Below the pieces are notes generated by a model that saw nothing but the letters and a program-made list of their open reading frames with translations, ran no database searches and was not told where the DNA came from. The translations under genes and the position numbers were made by a program. Positions 1 to 7,499 of a DNA stretch of 30,151 nucleotides are shown piece after piece. The first letter of the stretch is position 1. Each line of letters begins with the position of its first letter. This DNA comes from JBIOWF01 sp044868295 (lineage in GTDB: Bacteria > Actinomycetota > Actinomycetes > Streptosporangiales > Streptosporangiaceae): assembly GCA_044868295.1 (NCBI GenBank), contig JBIOWF010000216.1, forward strand, positions 1-30,151. Reading direction: 5' to 3'.

Positions 1-91
1 GCGCGGAAAGGTTCAGGACAGAGGGGTCCAGAGCAGAGGGGTCCAACGCGGAACTACCGGCCGAGGCCCATGCCGCCGAACGAGAGGTCAC
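1..91 (-). CDS. possible N-terminal fragment of a gene leaving the left edge
   Basis: On the minus strand a GTG at 91 opens a frame that stays open to the window edge (about 30 residues). It contains a small amino-acid repeat, LDPSA then LDPSV, produced by the 12-bp direct repeat at 19-45. I do not recognise it. The GTG overlaps a weak GAGG sequence rather than following a good ribosome binding site, so this may be non-coding. Confidence 0.2.
   Translation of the reverse strand, partial: MTSRSAAWASAGSSALDPSALDPSVLNLSA
19..45. repeat. 12-bp direct repeat, two copies
   Basis: CAGAGGGGTCCA occurs at 19-30 and again at 34-45, a 15-bp period. It could be a coding repeat on the minus strand (LDPS twice) or a regulatory repeat. 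The neighbouring 190-310 stretch is notably AT-richer than the rest of the window and holds no gene I can support. Confidence 0.5.
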
Positions 92-405
92 CTCGGCCCA
101 CCACTGCGAATCACAGGGGCCCGGCAGGGAGGAGAACGACCGACCGTCGTGAAAGAACTCCGCCACGGCCACCCTCCCCCACGGATTCGAATGCCTGTAT
201 GAATAATGACACAGAGCCTGGCTTAACGCCATCGAATTCGAATACAAATTCCGCGATATTTCTATACGACATTTCCGGACATTAGTGCGCATTGTATAAA
301 TGAATTCACTATGACGATGGCAGATCGCGATCCGGCCGAACTGAAAGAAAAGATGGACCGACTGTGCTCGTTCGCGGTGACAAGACAACGTGCAACAGCC
401 CAGGA

Positions 406-590
406 CACATTGACGAGGGAGCCGTTGGCCAGGGGCCCGGGCGTCGTGGTGAAGACGCCGAGCGGCGACCGCTGGTGGTTCACGCCCAGGACGCGGAGGC
501 CACCGATGAGGGGACCGTCAGCTTGGGGGCGCCCAGGGTCAGCAGGTTCGCCCGGTCGATCAACAGGTACTCAGCCGGCCCGGTAGCGCC
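406..590 (-). pseudogene. katG: catalase-peroxidase (KatG) C-terminal domain relic, frameshifted
   Basis: Read on the minus strand, one frame gives PAEYLLIDRANLLTLGAPKLTV (578 down to 513, with the conserved core LLIDRANLLTLGAP). The next frame, from 510, gives LIGGLRVLGVN, then SPLGVFTTTPGPLAN and LVNV ending at 406. From memory, the KatG C-terminal domain reads close to AEELLVDRAQLLTL-APEMTVLVGGLRVLGANY, then HGVFTDRPGTLTNDFFVNLLDM. The two pieces therefore join across a frameshift at about 511-512. Homology stops after LVNV and upstream of the PAE, so only about 60 codons of a protein usually over 700 residues long remain. No start codon or ribosome binding site is kept. Both frames are seen directly; the family call rests on remembered conserved motifs. 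Confidence 0.72.
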
Positions 591-675
591 TGCAAGTTCG
601 CGCCAAGTCGACCATCAGACGCGTCCAAGTGGATCTCAAGCGAGGCAGGGCAATGTGGCTCACCGCGCTTCCGGC

Positions 676-689
676 TCCTTTCGAAAGGA
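676..689. promoter_or_regulatory. perfect 14-bp palindrome upstream of the collagen-like gene
   Basis: TCCTTTCGAAAGGA is its own reverse complement and lies about 105 bp before the collagen-like gene. It could be a dimeric regulator's operator. No matching second copy was noticed near other genes in the window, and no regulator can be assigned. Confidence 0.35.
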
Positions 690-794
690 ACACGGACAGC
701 GCACGGAATCAGAAAGACATTTCGTCACCGGCTCACTGTAAGACGACTGTCCGACCTCAACAGGGACACGCGGCCCAGCTGAGTCGAGACAGAA

Positions 795-1496
795 ATGAGC
801 AATTTCAGAAGGGATTCATCCGTGGCGATCAAATTGCCGGGCGGACGCACAATAGGGATCCTGACGATCGGCGCGCTCGCCGGTTCCGTCGTCGCCGTCG
901 GTGGTATGGCCGTGGCGTCCTCCGCCACGAACAACCAGGTCATCTACGCCTATGTCGCGAAGAAGACGCGCTACGTGCGCATCGTGAACGCCACGACCAC
1001 GTGCAAGACCACCGAGTACAAGGTGAACTGGAACAGGACCGGCCCCCAGGGCGAGCCCGGCCTGGGCGCCACCGGCCACTCAGGTCCACAGGGGCCACGC
1101 GGCCCGCAGGGATCGAAAGGCGACACCGGCCCGCAGGGACCCAAAGGCGAAAAGGGTGACACCGGCTCCCAGGGACCCAAGGGTGATAAGGGCGAGAAAG
1201 GCGACGCGGGCCCTCAGGGACCGCAAGGGGAGCGCGGCCCGCAGGGTCCGGCGGGTTCGACATCTCTCCGGGTCAGCTACAACGCAAAGGCGTTCAAGCT
1301 GACGTCGCCGACCTCGGACCACGTCATATGCCCGGACGGGTGGTTCGCCACCGGCGGCAGTTACACGTTGTACAAGGGGGACGTGGACGACGTGACGGGA
1401 ACCGCGCCGTACGCGCCTTCAGGGTCCCCTATCGGCTGGTCCATCTACGGCGACAAGATCGAGGGTTACGTCGACATGGTCTGCGTCAAAGCCTGA
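795..1496 (+). CDS. collagen-like (Gly-X-Y) surface or secreted protein
   Basis: This 233-residue protein has a short basic N-terminus and a hydrophobic segment at about residues 19-43, which is a signal peptide or signal anchor. A spacer follows with VRIVNATTTCKTTEYKVNWN at about 61-80, a short cysteine-containing motif I remember preceding collagen repeats in other actinobacterial proteins. Gly-X-Y triplets run from about 83 to 155 with one interruption (GLGAT near 89-93). They are rich in GPQ, GPK, GEK and GDT/GDK, so charged K/E/D residues rather than hydroxyproline would stabilise the triple helix. The C-terminal 80 residues form a separate domain with two cysteines (C179, C230), perhaps a trimerisation or adhesion head. 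There is no LPXTG sorting signal. The start at 795 has only a weak upstream GAGAC. A strong hairpin follows the gene. Confidence 0.85.
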   Translation: MSNFRRDSSVAIKLPGGRTIGILTIGALAGSVVAVGGMAVASSATNNQVIYAYVAKKTRYVRIVNATTTCKTTEYKVNWNRTGPQGEPGLGATGHSGPQGPRGPQGSKGDTGPQGPKGEKGDTGSQGPKGDKGEKGDAGPQGPQGERGPQGPAGSTSLRVSYNAKAFKLTSPTSDHVICPDGWFATGGSYTLYKGDVDDVTGTAPYAPSGSPIGWSIYGDKIEGYVDMVCVKA

Positions 1497-1520
1497 CCCC
1501 TGCCGCCTCACCAGGGCAGT

Positions 1521-1556
1521 GGCCGGCGCCGGCTGACGTCATCGTCGGCGCCGGCC
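1521..1556 (+). terminator. stem-loop after the collagen-like gene
   Basis: A perfect 10-bp inverted repeat, GGCCGGCGCC at 1521-1530 and GGCGCCGGCC at 1547-1556, encloses a 16-base loop. It lies 25 bp after the stop codon. No T-run follows, which is common for actinobacterial terminators. Confidence 0.6.
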
Positions 1557-1763
1557 GACGGCGGCCACGGCGTATCCGGCCGCTGTGTCGATCTCTCACG
1601 GCACCCGATGGCGTCGGCGGGCCCGCCTTGGTCTTGGACCTCAACCAGACAGCGCCAGGCATCGGCCGGCTGCATGATCTCGGAACGTATCCAGCCCGGG
1701 GTCAGTGACACAGCCGTAGCACCGTACGGCGAGACGCGATGGGGTAGGTCTGGTACATGGCCG

Positions 1764-2588
1764 ATGAGCCATCTCACCGATGGATGGGAGCCGGATCTCG
1801 ATGCCGGCGATTCCGTCCTGCGCCGGTTCGTCCTGGCCAATGCCGATCGCAACGCGTTCGTGGCGTCGTGCTCGGGTGGGCGATCCCAGCGCTGGGACGA
1901 TCTCGCCGCAGCCGATCCCGCGTCCCCGATCATGTTCGCCAACGCCGCTGTGCTGCTACGGCCACCGGCGTACATCGACCTGCCGGACACGATTCGGCGG
2001 CTCATCGATTTCTATCCTCCGGAGCGGCACTTCGTCTTCCTGTCGGCGTGGCCGACGCCCGATCTTTCGTCAGCGGGCATGGAGTTGATGGGCCATCCGC
2101 CGTTCATGATGCGCCCGCCGGGCGGTATGCCGCCGCCTCTTCCGGACCGGCTCCGGACCGTCCAGGTCACGGATCGGCGCTCGCTGGACGAGTTCGTGAA
2201 CACGCTCGTCGAGGCGTACCCTCTGCCGGAAGCACCGGGAACGATACTCAGCGACCTGCGGATTCTGCAGGGCCCGATCCGGCTTTTCGTGGGATACATC
2301 GACAGTCGTCCGGTTGCCACCAGCGGCGCTCGTCTTGGACATGGAATCGTGGACGTTGAGTGGGTGTCCACTCTGCCGTCGCATCGCGGCCGGGGAATCG
2401 GCGCCGCCCTGACGTGGGCCGCCACGCTGGTCTCTCCAAGCGACCCGGCCACGCTCATCGCCAGCGACGAGGGCCAGCCGGTTTACGAGGCGATGGGCTA
2501 TCTGCGACTCATGCGACTGACGATGTGGCATCGGCCGCCGGTGGCAACCGTGACGCCAAGACCGCCGGACCGATCGGCCGTACGGTGA
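1764..2588 (+). CDS. GNAT-family N-acetyltransferase
   Basis: The frame opens at 1608, but protein-like composition begins at ATG 1764 (MSHLTDGWEP), giving about 274 residues. A purine-rich GGGGTAGG lies at 1741-1748, rather far upstream. The acetyl-CoA binding motif is in the C-terminal half: VEWVSTLPSHRGRGIGAAL, containing the RGRGIG phosphate-binding turn, followed by a PVYEAMGY motif typical of the last helix of GNAT proteins. The N-terminal half resembles the extra domain of larger two-domain GNAT enzymes, and the substrate cannot be inferred. The gene stands alone after the terminator of the collagen-like gene. A tiny frame overlaps its stop. Confidence 0.8.
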   Translation: MSHLTDGWEPDLDAGDSVLRRFVLANADRNAFVASCSGGRSQRWDDLAAADPASPIMFANAAVLLRPPAYIDLPDTIRRLIDFYPPERHFVFLSAWPTPDLSSAGMELMGHPPFMMRPPGGMPPPLPDRLRTVQVTDRRSLDEFVNTLVEAYPLPEAPGTILSDLRILQGPIRLFVGYIDSRPVATSGARLGHGIVDVEWVSTLPSHRGRGIGAALTWAATLVSPSDPATLIASDEGQPVYEAMGYLRLMRLTMWHRPPVATVTPRPPDRSAVR

Positions 2589-2692
2589 ACGACCTGATCA
2601 TGCCGATCTTCTTCCGGCACTTCTACGAGAAGGCCACCGCCTGGCTCTACACCCACGACCTGGACCGGCCACGGTCCCCCGTCAGCGGTTGA
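2585..2692 (+). CDS. small frame or 3' gene relic overlapping the GNAT stop
   Basis: A GTG at 2585 overlaps the GNAT stop codon in the GTGA fashion and opens 35 codons. The sequence (FFRHFYEKATAWLYTHDLD near the middle) looks protein-like, rich in aromatic residues and unlike a GC-shadow frame. It has no ribosome binding site of its own and overlaps the end of the convergent lacI-type gene by 11 bp. It may be a translationally coupled small protein or the last remnant of a larger deleted gene. I do not recognise the family. Confidence 0.3.
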   Translation: MNDLIMPIFFRHFYEKATAWLYTHDLDRPRSPVSG

Positions 2693-3710
2693 CGAGGGGG
2701 CCGGAGCCGGTGGAGCCGCGGACGACGAGCTCAGGCTGGAAGACGAGCTCCAGGTGCTTGGACGGACTGCCACCGATCTCCTCCAGGAGGGTCTCCGCGG
2801 CGGCCGCCGCCATTGCGGCGATCGGCTTGCGCACGGTCGTCAACGGCGGGTCGGTGAACGCCATCAGCGACGAGTCGTCGAAACCGACGACCGACACGTC
2901 GCCCGGCACCGACAGGCCCCGCTCCCGCGCCGCGCGGATGGCGCCCAGGGCCATGACGTCGCTCCCGCAGAAGATGCCGGTGCAGCCTCTGCCGATGAGC
3001 GCCGCGGCGGCGGCCTGGCCGCCCTCGACCGAGAACAACGAGTGCTGGATGAAGTCGTCGGCGTCGGAGATGCCCAGCAGTTGCGCCATCGCCTGCCGGA
3101 AGCCCTCGATCTTGCGGATGACGGGCACGAACCGGCGCTGGCCGAGCGCGAGGCCGATGCGCTCGTGGCCGAGGTCCACCAGGTGCTGTACGGCCAGGCG
3201 GGCGGCGAGCCGGTCGTCCGACGAGATGAACGGCGCGGGGATGGACTCGTTGTATCCGTCAACGAGGACGATGGGCACGCCCCGGTCGGTGAGCCGGGTG
3301 TAACGGTCCATCCGGGCGGTCTGGTCGGCGTGCAGGCCGGAGACATAGACGATGCCGGAGACGCCCCGGTCGAGCAGCATCTCCGTGAACTCGTCCTCGG
3401 GGGCGCCGCCGGGCTCCTGGGTGCACAGGATCGGGGTGTACCCGTGCTGGACCAGCGGCTTCTCCATCGCCTGCGCGAACGCGGGAAAGATCGGATTGCC
3501 GAGCTCGGGGATGACCAGGCCGATGAGACCGTTGCTGCGCCGGTGGAGCCGCTGTGGCCGTTCGTACCCCATCAGGTCGAGCGCGGTCAGCACAGCCTGG
3601 CGGGTGGCCGGTGACACACCCGCCTTGCCGTTGAGCACACGACTGACCGTGGCTTCGCTGACGCCTGCCTGAGCCGCGATGTCGGCGAGCCGCGCGTTGG
3701 TCATGACCAT
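2682..3710 (-). CDS. LacI-family transcriptional repressor
   Basis: The 342-residue protein has the canonical layout. The N-terminal helix-turn-helix is ARLADIAAQAGVSEATVSRV (about 6-25), a hinge helix with the GYERPQRL region follows (about 48-56), and then a periplasmic-binding-protein-like sugar-sensing domain (GLIGLVIPELGNPIFPAFAQ, DRGVSGIVYVSG, VVGFDDSSLMAFTDPPLTTV). The ATG at 3710 is preceded by GGGAGAG at a good distance; a second ATG lies two codons in. Proteins of this family bind palindromes with a central CG and release them on sugar binding. The neighbouring alpha-glucosidase, malG relic and MsiK-type ATPase suggest a maltose/maltooligosaccharide or related glucoside regulon. Operator-like palindromes at 7376-7388 and 7500-7511 are candidate targets. 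An IS element now separates it from the glucosidase. Confidence 0.9.
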   Translation of the reverse strand: MVMTNARLADIAAQAGVSEATVSRVLNGKAGVSPATRQAVLTALDLMGYERPQRLHRRSNGLIGLVIPELGNPIFPAFAQAMEKPLVQHGYTPILCTQEPGGAPEDEFTEMLLDRGVSGIVYVSGLHADQTARMDRYTRLTDRGVPIVLVDGYNESIPAPFISSDDRLAARLAVQHLVDLGHERIGLALGQRRFVPVIRKIEGFRQAMAQLLGISDADDFIQHSLFSVEGGQAAAAALIGRGCTGIFCGSDVMALGAIRAARERGLSVPGDVSVVGFDDSSLMAFTDPPLTTVRKPIAAMAAAAAETLLEEIGGSPSKHLELVFQPELVVRGSTGSGPLVNR

Positions 3711-3839
3711 AAGGCTCTCCCGAGGGGACAGTCGCTAGGTAAGCGGGGAATCGGGAGCAGGAGGGCCGTCACGGCCCGATCGTGCGGTGGCCTGGCTGGT
3801 CTGCGCATCAAAAGCTCCGTTCTCCGCACTGGTAGATGT

Positions 3840-4244
3840 GTGACGGTGTGTAATGATCGTGTGACTCGCCAGGTGCGAACTTCCCCCGGCGCGGCGTATG
3901 GCCTCGGGTACCACGTCGTATGGTGCCCGAAGTACCGCCGCCTGGTTCTGAGCGGGCCGGTGAAGATCCGCCTTAAGATCGCGGCGCTCGAGGTGATGCC
4001 CAACCAACTGCACCTGTTGGTCACGCCGCACCGGAAGAACTCGCCATCGTATGTGGCCGACCGGTTCAAGGGTTTCACCTCCCATCACCTGCGCGCCGAG
4101 TTCGGCCACCTGCGCTCCCGGCTCCCCATGTTGTGGTCGTGCTCCTACTTCGTGGCCACGGCCGGTGCGATGTCCACGGACACGGTGCGGCGGTACGTCG
4201 AGACGCGGTACGAGCGGCCTGCCAAGGGTGGTGGCGGTGCGTAG
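3840..4244 (+). pseudogene. tnpA: IS200/IS605 TnpA (Y1 HUH transposase), internally deleted and HUH-mutated
   Basis: Family motifs are clear: YHVVWCPKYRRLVL near residues 24-37, EVMPNQLHLLV at 51-61, FKGFTSHHLR at 77-86, LWSCSYFVATAG at 99-109 and the catalytic tyrosine helix RRYVET with Tyr119. Two defects are visible. Family members normally have about 15-20 more residues between the PV(K)xRL segment and the (A)LEVMP segment, so an internal in-frame loss is likely. The HUH metal-binding motif, normally H-hydrophobic-H (PDHVHLLV), reads Q56-L57-H58, so the first histidine is lost. The tyrosine alone should not cleave ssDNA without metal coordination. The tnpB start overlaps its end. Confidence 0.75.
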
Positions 4245-5429
4245 GTCGTACAAATTCCTCATGCGCCCGACCACGCATCAGCAGATCGCCCTGACCGCGT
4301 GCCTGGACGACCACCGGACCCTCTACAACGCGGCGCTGGAAGAGCGGCGCGAGGCCTACAGGCGGGCGAAGGTCGGCATCCGGTACGGCGACCAGTCCGC
4401 CCAGCTCAAACAGGTCCGCGCCGGCGACCCGGACCAAGCCCGCTGGTCGTTCTCCTCCCAGCAGGCCACGCTGCGCCGGTTGGACAAGGCGTTCCGCGCG
4501 TTCTTCGACCGCGTGAAGAAGGGCCAAACCCCCGGATACCCGCGTTTCAAGGGGCGGGGCTGGTTCGACACGGTCGAGTGGCCCAAGGATAGGGACGGCT
4601 GCCGATGGGACTCCCAGCCTGAACACCCGTCCGCGACGTTCGTGTGGCTTCAAGGTGTCGGGCATGTGCGGGTCCACCAGCACCGCCAGGTGCGGGGCGC
4701 CGGGTGAAGACGATCAGCGTGAAGCGGGAAGGCCACCGCTGGTATGTGATCGTCTCCTGTGATGACGTGCCCGCCGAGACGTTGCCCGCCACGGGTGCGG
4801 TCGCGGGCATCGACATGGGTGTGGCGTCGTTCCTCACCACGTCCGACGGCGCGCACGTCGGCAGCCCCCGCCACCTGGCCGCTTCCGCTGACCGGCTCGC
4901 GGCGGCACAGCAGGCTCTTGCCCGCAGGAAGCGCGGCTCGAAACGGCGGCGCAAAACCGTCGCCCGTGTCGCCGCGCTGCACGCCAAGGTGCGTCGCCGG
5001 CGCCTGGACGGCGACCACAAGGCCGCGACCGCTCTGGTCCGCGACTACGACGTGATCGTTCACGAGACGCTCAAGGTCGCGAACATGACCAAGAGCCCGG
5101 CGCCGAAACCGGACGGCACAGGCGGATACCTGCCCAACGGCGGGTCCGCGAAATCCGGGCTGAACAAGAGCATCTTGGACGCGGGTTGGGGGGTGTTCCT
5201 GACGATCCTCGCGCACAAGGCTGAAAGCGCCGGGCGTGAGCTGATCGCGGTGAACCCTGCCAACACCTCCCGCACGTGCGCCCGATGCGGGCACGTGGCC
5301 AAGGAGAACCGCCTCACCCAAGCCGAGTTCCGATGTACGGCGTGCCGCCACACCGCACACGCCGACATCAACGCGGCCAAGAACATCCTCAGGGCAGGGC
5401 TTGCCCTTCGCGACGCCGCAGCGGCTTAG
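4237..5429 (+). pseudogene. tnpB: TnpB (RuvC-like RNA-guided nuclease family), frameshifted in the middle
   Basis: The first part runs from GTG 4237 to a stop at 4705-4707. It contains the N-terminal TnpB region (SYKFLMRPTTHQQ, LYNAALEERREAYRR, PGYPRFKGRGWFDTVEW, GHVRVHQHR). The second part continues in another frame from about 4700 to 5429: VKTISVKREGHRWYV, then the RuvC Asp in GIDMGV, the Glu in IVHETLKVANM, a zinc ribbon with CARC and CTAC pairs, and the last Asp in HADINAAKNI. All three RuvC carboxylates and the four cysteines are intact, and the combined length (about 400 residues) is normal for TnpB. One indel near 4690-4705 thus breaks an otherwise complete gene. A sequencing error is an alternative explanation. 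Intact TnpB would cut DNA guided by an RNA made from the element's right end. Confidence 0.85.
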
Positions 5430-5436
5430 CGAGAAG

Positions 5437-5456
5437 CCGCCTCCTTCAGGGGGCGG
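5437..5456 (+). ncRNA. right-end hairpin of the IS; candidate 3' scaffold of an omega RNA
   Basis: CCGCCTCC (5437-5444) pairs with GGGGGCGG (5449-5456) through an 8-bp stem with one U-G pair and a TTCA loop, 7 bases after the tnpB stop. Subterminal hairpins at this position are the TnpA recognition structure, and in TnpB systems they form the 3' end of the guide RNA scaffold. The guide would then start at about 5465, inside the 3' end of the glucosidase gene. Transcription is not shown. Confidence 0.55.
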
Positions 5457-5464
5457 AGGAGTCA

Positions 5465-7090
5465 CTACTTTAGAGATTTTCCACTGGCCCACCACGTGGC
5501 GGAATCGGGCGCCAGGCGGATGACGTCGCCGGAGACGACCGGCTCGGAGCTGGCGAGGAGCAACCGGGCTCCCTCCATCGACGAGCCGTCCACCTCGATC
5601 CATCGGGACGTCATGTTCGCCAGGCACATGAAGGAGTCGTCACGCGTGAACGCCAGCGTCCCGGCGGGAGTGTCGTGCCAGGTGAGCCGGCCGTCGCCGA
5701 GCGCCTCGCGCCTGATCCGCAGCGCGGCGCGGTAGAGGTTCAGCATGGACGTGTCGTCCCTGAGCTGGGTCTCCACGCTGAGGTCGCGCCAGTCGGCGGG
5801 GACGGGGAGCCAGCTTTCGTAGATGCCGGGCGGGGTGAACCCGAAAGGGGGCTCCTCCGTGGCCGTCCACGGGAGGGGGACGCGGCAGCCGTCCCGCCCG
5901 CTCTCGGGGTCGCGCAGCCGCTGCGGGTCCTGCAGGAACTCCTCGGGCAGGTCGAGCACCTCGGGCAGCCCGAGCTCCTCGCCCTGGTAGAGGTAGGTGG
6001 AGCCGGGCAGCGCGAGCATGAGCAGGGCCGCCGCCCGCGCGCGGCGCACACCTTGGGCGCCTCCGCCGTACCGGGTGACATGCCGTTTGACGTCGTGGTT
6101 GGACAGGACCCAGGTGGAGGGCGCGCCGACGAGGGCGGCGGTCTCGAGCGACTCCTCGATGACGGCGCGGAACTTCGCGGCGTCCCATGAGGTGGTGAGG
6201 AAGTGGAAGTTGAACGCCTGATGCAGCTCGTCGGGCCGGACGTAGTCGGCGAGCCGCTGGGGTGAGGGCGCCCACGCCTCGGCGACGCCGATCCGCTCGC
6301 CGTCGTAGGAGTCGAGGATCCGGCGCCAGGCGCGGTGGATCTCGTGCACTCCGTCCTGGTCGAAGAACGGGACCACATCCGTGCCGATCATCTTGACCTG
6401 GTCGGCGTGGCCGACGTCGGGCAGGCCGGGCGCCTTGACCATGCCGTGCGCGACGTCGATCCGGAAGCCGTCGACGCCCAGGTCCAGCCAGAACCGCAGC
6501 ACGTCGGCGAACTCGTCGTGCACCTCGGGGTGCTCCCAGTTCAGGTCCGGCTGCTGGGGCGCGAACAGGTGGAGGTACCACTCGCCGTCCTCGACCCGGG
6601 TCCAGGCCGGGCCGCCGAAGATGGACTCCCAGTCGTTCGGGGGCAGCTCGCCCCGCTCGCCCTTCCCGGCGCGGAAGACGTACCGCTCCCGCTCGGCGCT
6701 GCCCGGCCCGGCCTGTACGGCTTTCGCGAACCATTCGTGCTGGTCGGAGGTGTGGTTGGGGACGACGTCGACGATGATCCTGATGCCCAGCCGGTGGGCG
6801 TCGTCGATCAGCGCCTTGGCGTCGGCGAGCGAGCCGAAGATCGGGTCGACGTTCCGGTAGTCGGCGACGTCGTAGCCGAAGTCCGCCATCGGGGAGGTGT
6901 AGAACGGCGTCAGCCAGATGGCGTCGACCCCGAGCTCGCGGAGGTACCTGAGCCGGCTGCGCACGCCGAGCAGGTCGCCGATCCCATCACCGTTGCCGTC
7001 GGCGAAGCTTCGCACGTAAACCTGGTAGATGACCGCGTCCCGCCACCAGCGGGTGACGGCCTTCTGCGGCTGTACGGCAAGCTCGGTCAT
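5465..7090 (-). CDS. aglA: GH13 alpha-glucosidase (oligo-1,6-glucosidase/AglA type)
   Basis: The enzyme has about 541 residues, usual for cytoplasmic GH13 exo-glucosidases that release glucose from maltooligosaccharides or isomaltosides. The start ATG at 7090 (MTELAVQPQ) is preceded by GGGGGAT; the open frame extends 14 codons upstream but without a better signal. GH13 motifs are intact: DVVPNHT (108-114), DGFRIDVAHG (207-216, nucleophile D212), GVAEAW (268-273, acid E271) and LSNHD (329-333, transition-state D333). The N-terminal WWRDAVIYQVYVRSFADGNG is typical, and there is no signal peptide, so the substrate must be imported. Its TAG stop (5465-5467) lies exactly at the right tip of the IS element, so the last residues (SGKSLK) may be altered. 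Upstream on the same strand is only a malG remnant. Confidence 0.93.
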   Translation of the reverse strand: MTELAVQPQKAVTRWWRDAVIYQVYVRSFADGNGDGIGDLLGVRSRLRYLRELGVDAIWLTPFYTSPMADFGYDVADYRNVDPIFGSLADAKALIDDAHRLGIRIIVDVVPNHTSDQHEWFAKAVQAGPGSAERERYVFRAGKGERGELPPNDWESIFGGPAWTRVEDGEWYLHLFAPQQPDLNWEHPEVHDEFADVLRFWLDLGVDGFRIDVAHGMVKAPGLPDVGHADQVKMIGTDVVPFFDQDGVHEIHRAWRRILDSYDGERIGVAEAWAPSPQRLADYVRPDELHQAFNFHFLTTSWDAAKFRAVIEESLETAALVGAPSTWVLSNHDVKRHVTRYGGGAQGVRRARAAALLMLALPGSTYLYQGEELGLPEVLDLPEEFLQDPQRLRDPESGRDGCRVPLPWTATEEPPFGFTPPGIYESWLPVPADWRDLSVETQLRDDTSMLNLYRAALRIRREALGDGRLTWHDTPAGTLAFTRDDSFMCLANMTSRWIEVDGSSMEGARLLLASSEPVVSGDVIRLAPDSATWWASGKSLK

Positions 7091-7139
7091 TGGGATCCCC
7101 CGATTCTCTGGAACGTCAGGAAATATCACCACGTGGGTG

Positions 7140-7262
7140 TTACGACTTCGTAGCGCCGGCGGTCAGCCCCGTTACAAGATCGCGCTGGACGAGCAGGAAG
7201 ACAATGGCCACCGGAATGGCGATCAGCACCGCCGGCCCGGTCATATATCCCCACTTGGAGCG
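7140..7262 (-). pseudogene. malG: C-terminal remnant of a MalG-type ABC sugar permease
   Basis: On the minus strand, the 40 codons ending at TAA 7140-7142 read KWGYMTGPAVLIAIPVA, then IVFLLVQRDLVTGLTAGATKS. This is a last transmembrane helix followed by the terminal GLTAGA(V)K motif that I know from MalG/binding-protein-dependent sugar permeases. Homology ends near SHRSKWGY, and no start or upstream permease sequence is present. It sits 49 bp before the glucosidase start, exactly where malG lies in malEFG-aglA operons. The MalE- and MalF-type genes and most of malG are therefore missing. The remaining fragment cannot work as a permease. Confidence 0.75.
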
Positions 7263-7375
7263 ATGCGACTGATGGCATGCTCCTCCTGAATCGGGCGAAC
7301 GGCGCCGGGCGGGGAGATCGGCACGCCGATGTATGCCGGAACGTAACAGTGCACGAACAGACATGAAAGGTCCTA

Positions 7376-7388
7376 CAGAAACTTTCTG
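7376..7388. promoter_or_regulatory. palindrome, candidate LacI/MalR operator
   Basis: CAGAAACTTTCTG is a perfect 13-bp inverted repeat (6 + 1 + 6), followed by CAAA. It resembles actinobacterial MalR-type sites that contain GAAACTTTC and TGCAA elements, as I remember them. It is 305 bp before the ATPase start and 286 bp before the glucosidase start, divergent to both. Confidence 0.45.
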
Positions 7389-7499
7389 CAAATTCGTTAC
7401 ATCCGTGGCGCGCCAGTGAATCACCGGGTCATCCCATCTATTGCTTACTCGCAGGTCAGCCCGGCTACCGCCACCCCAACCGACTGGCCCCCGGGACAA

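Larger units (their letters stand above)
3763..5464 (+). mobile_element. decayed IS200/IS605-family element (tnpA + tnpB)
   Basis: The element carries a Y1-type tnpA and a tnpB on the same strand, overlapping by 8 bp, with a subterminal hairpin at the right end (5437-5456) and a probable right tip at GGAGTCAC, ending at 5464. The left tip is not certain. I place it near a small hairpin (GGGCCG/CGGCCC at 3763-3777) between the lacI-type gene and tnpA. IS200/IS605 elements have no terminal inverted repeats and make no target duplication, so the ends must be defined by comparison with an empty site. The right tip abuts the stop codon of the convergent alpha-glucosidase gene. Both proteins are damaged, so the element is probably immobile by itself. 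Confidence 0.75.

Noticed and set aside
178..245. GATTCGAAT-like segments resembling a tRNA T-loop
   Set aside because: No acceptor, D or anticodon stems could be folded around them, and the segment is AT-rich promoter-like DNA.
311..741. Plus-strand frames covering 311-741
   Set aside because: They overlap the katG relic on the other strand, lack ribosome binding sites, and translate to Arg/Pro/Gly-rich sequence with no recognisable motif.
5431..5464. A CRISPR-like repeat near the TnpB right end
   Set aside because: Only one hairpin copy is present and no repeat-spacer pattern exists anywhere in the window; it is the IS right end.
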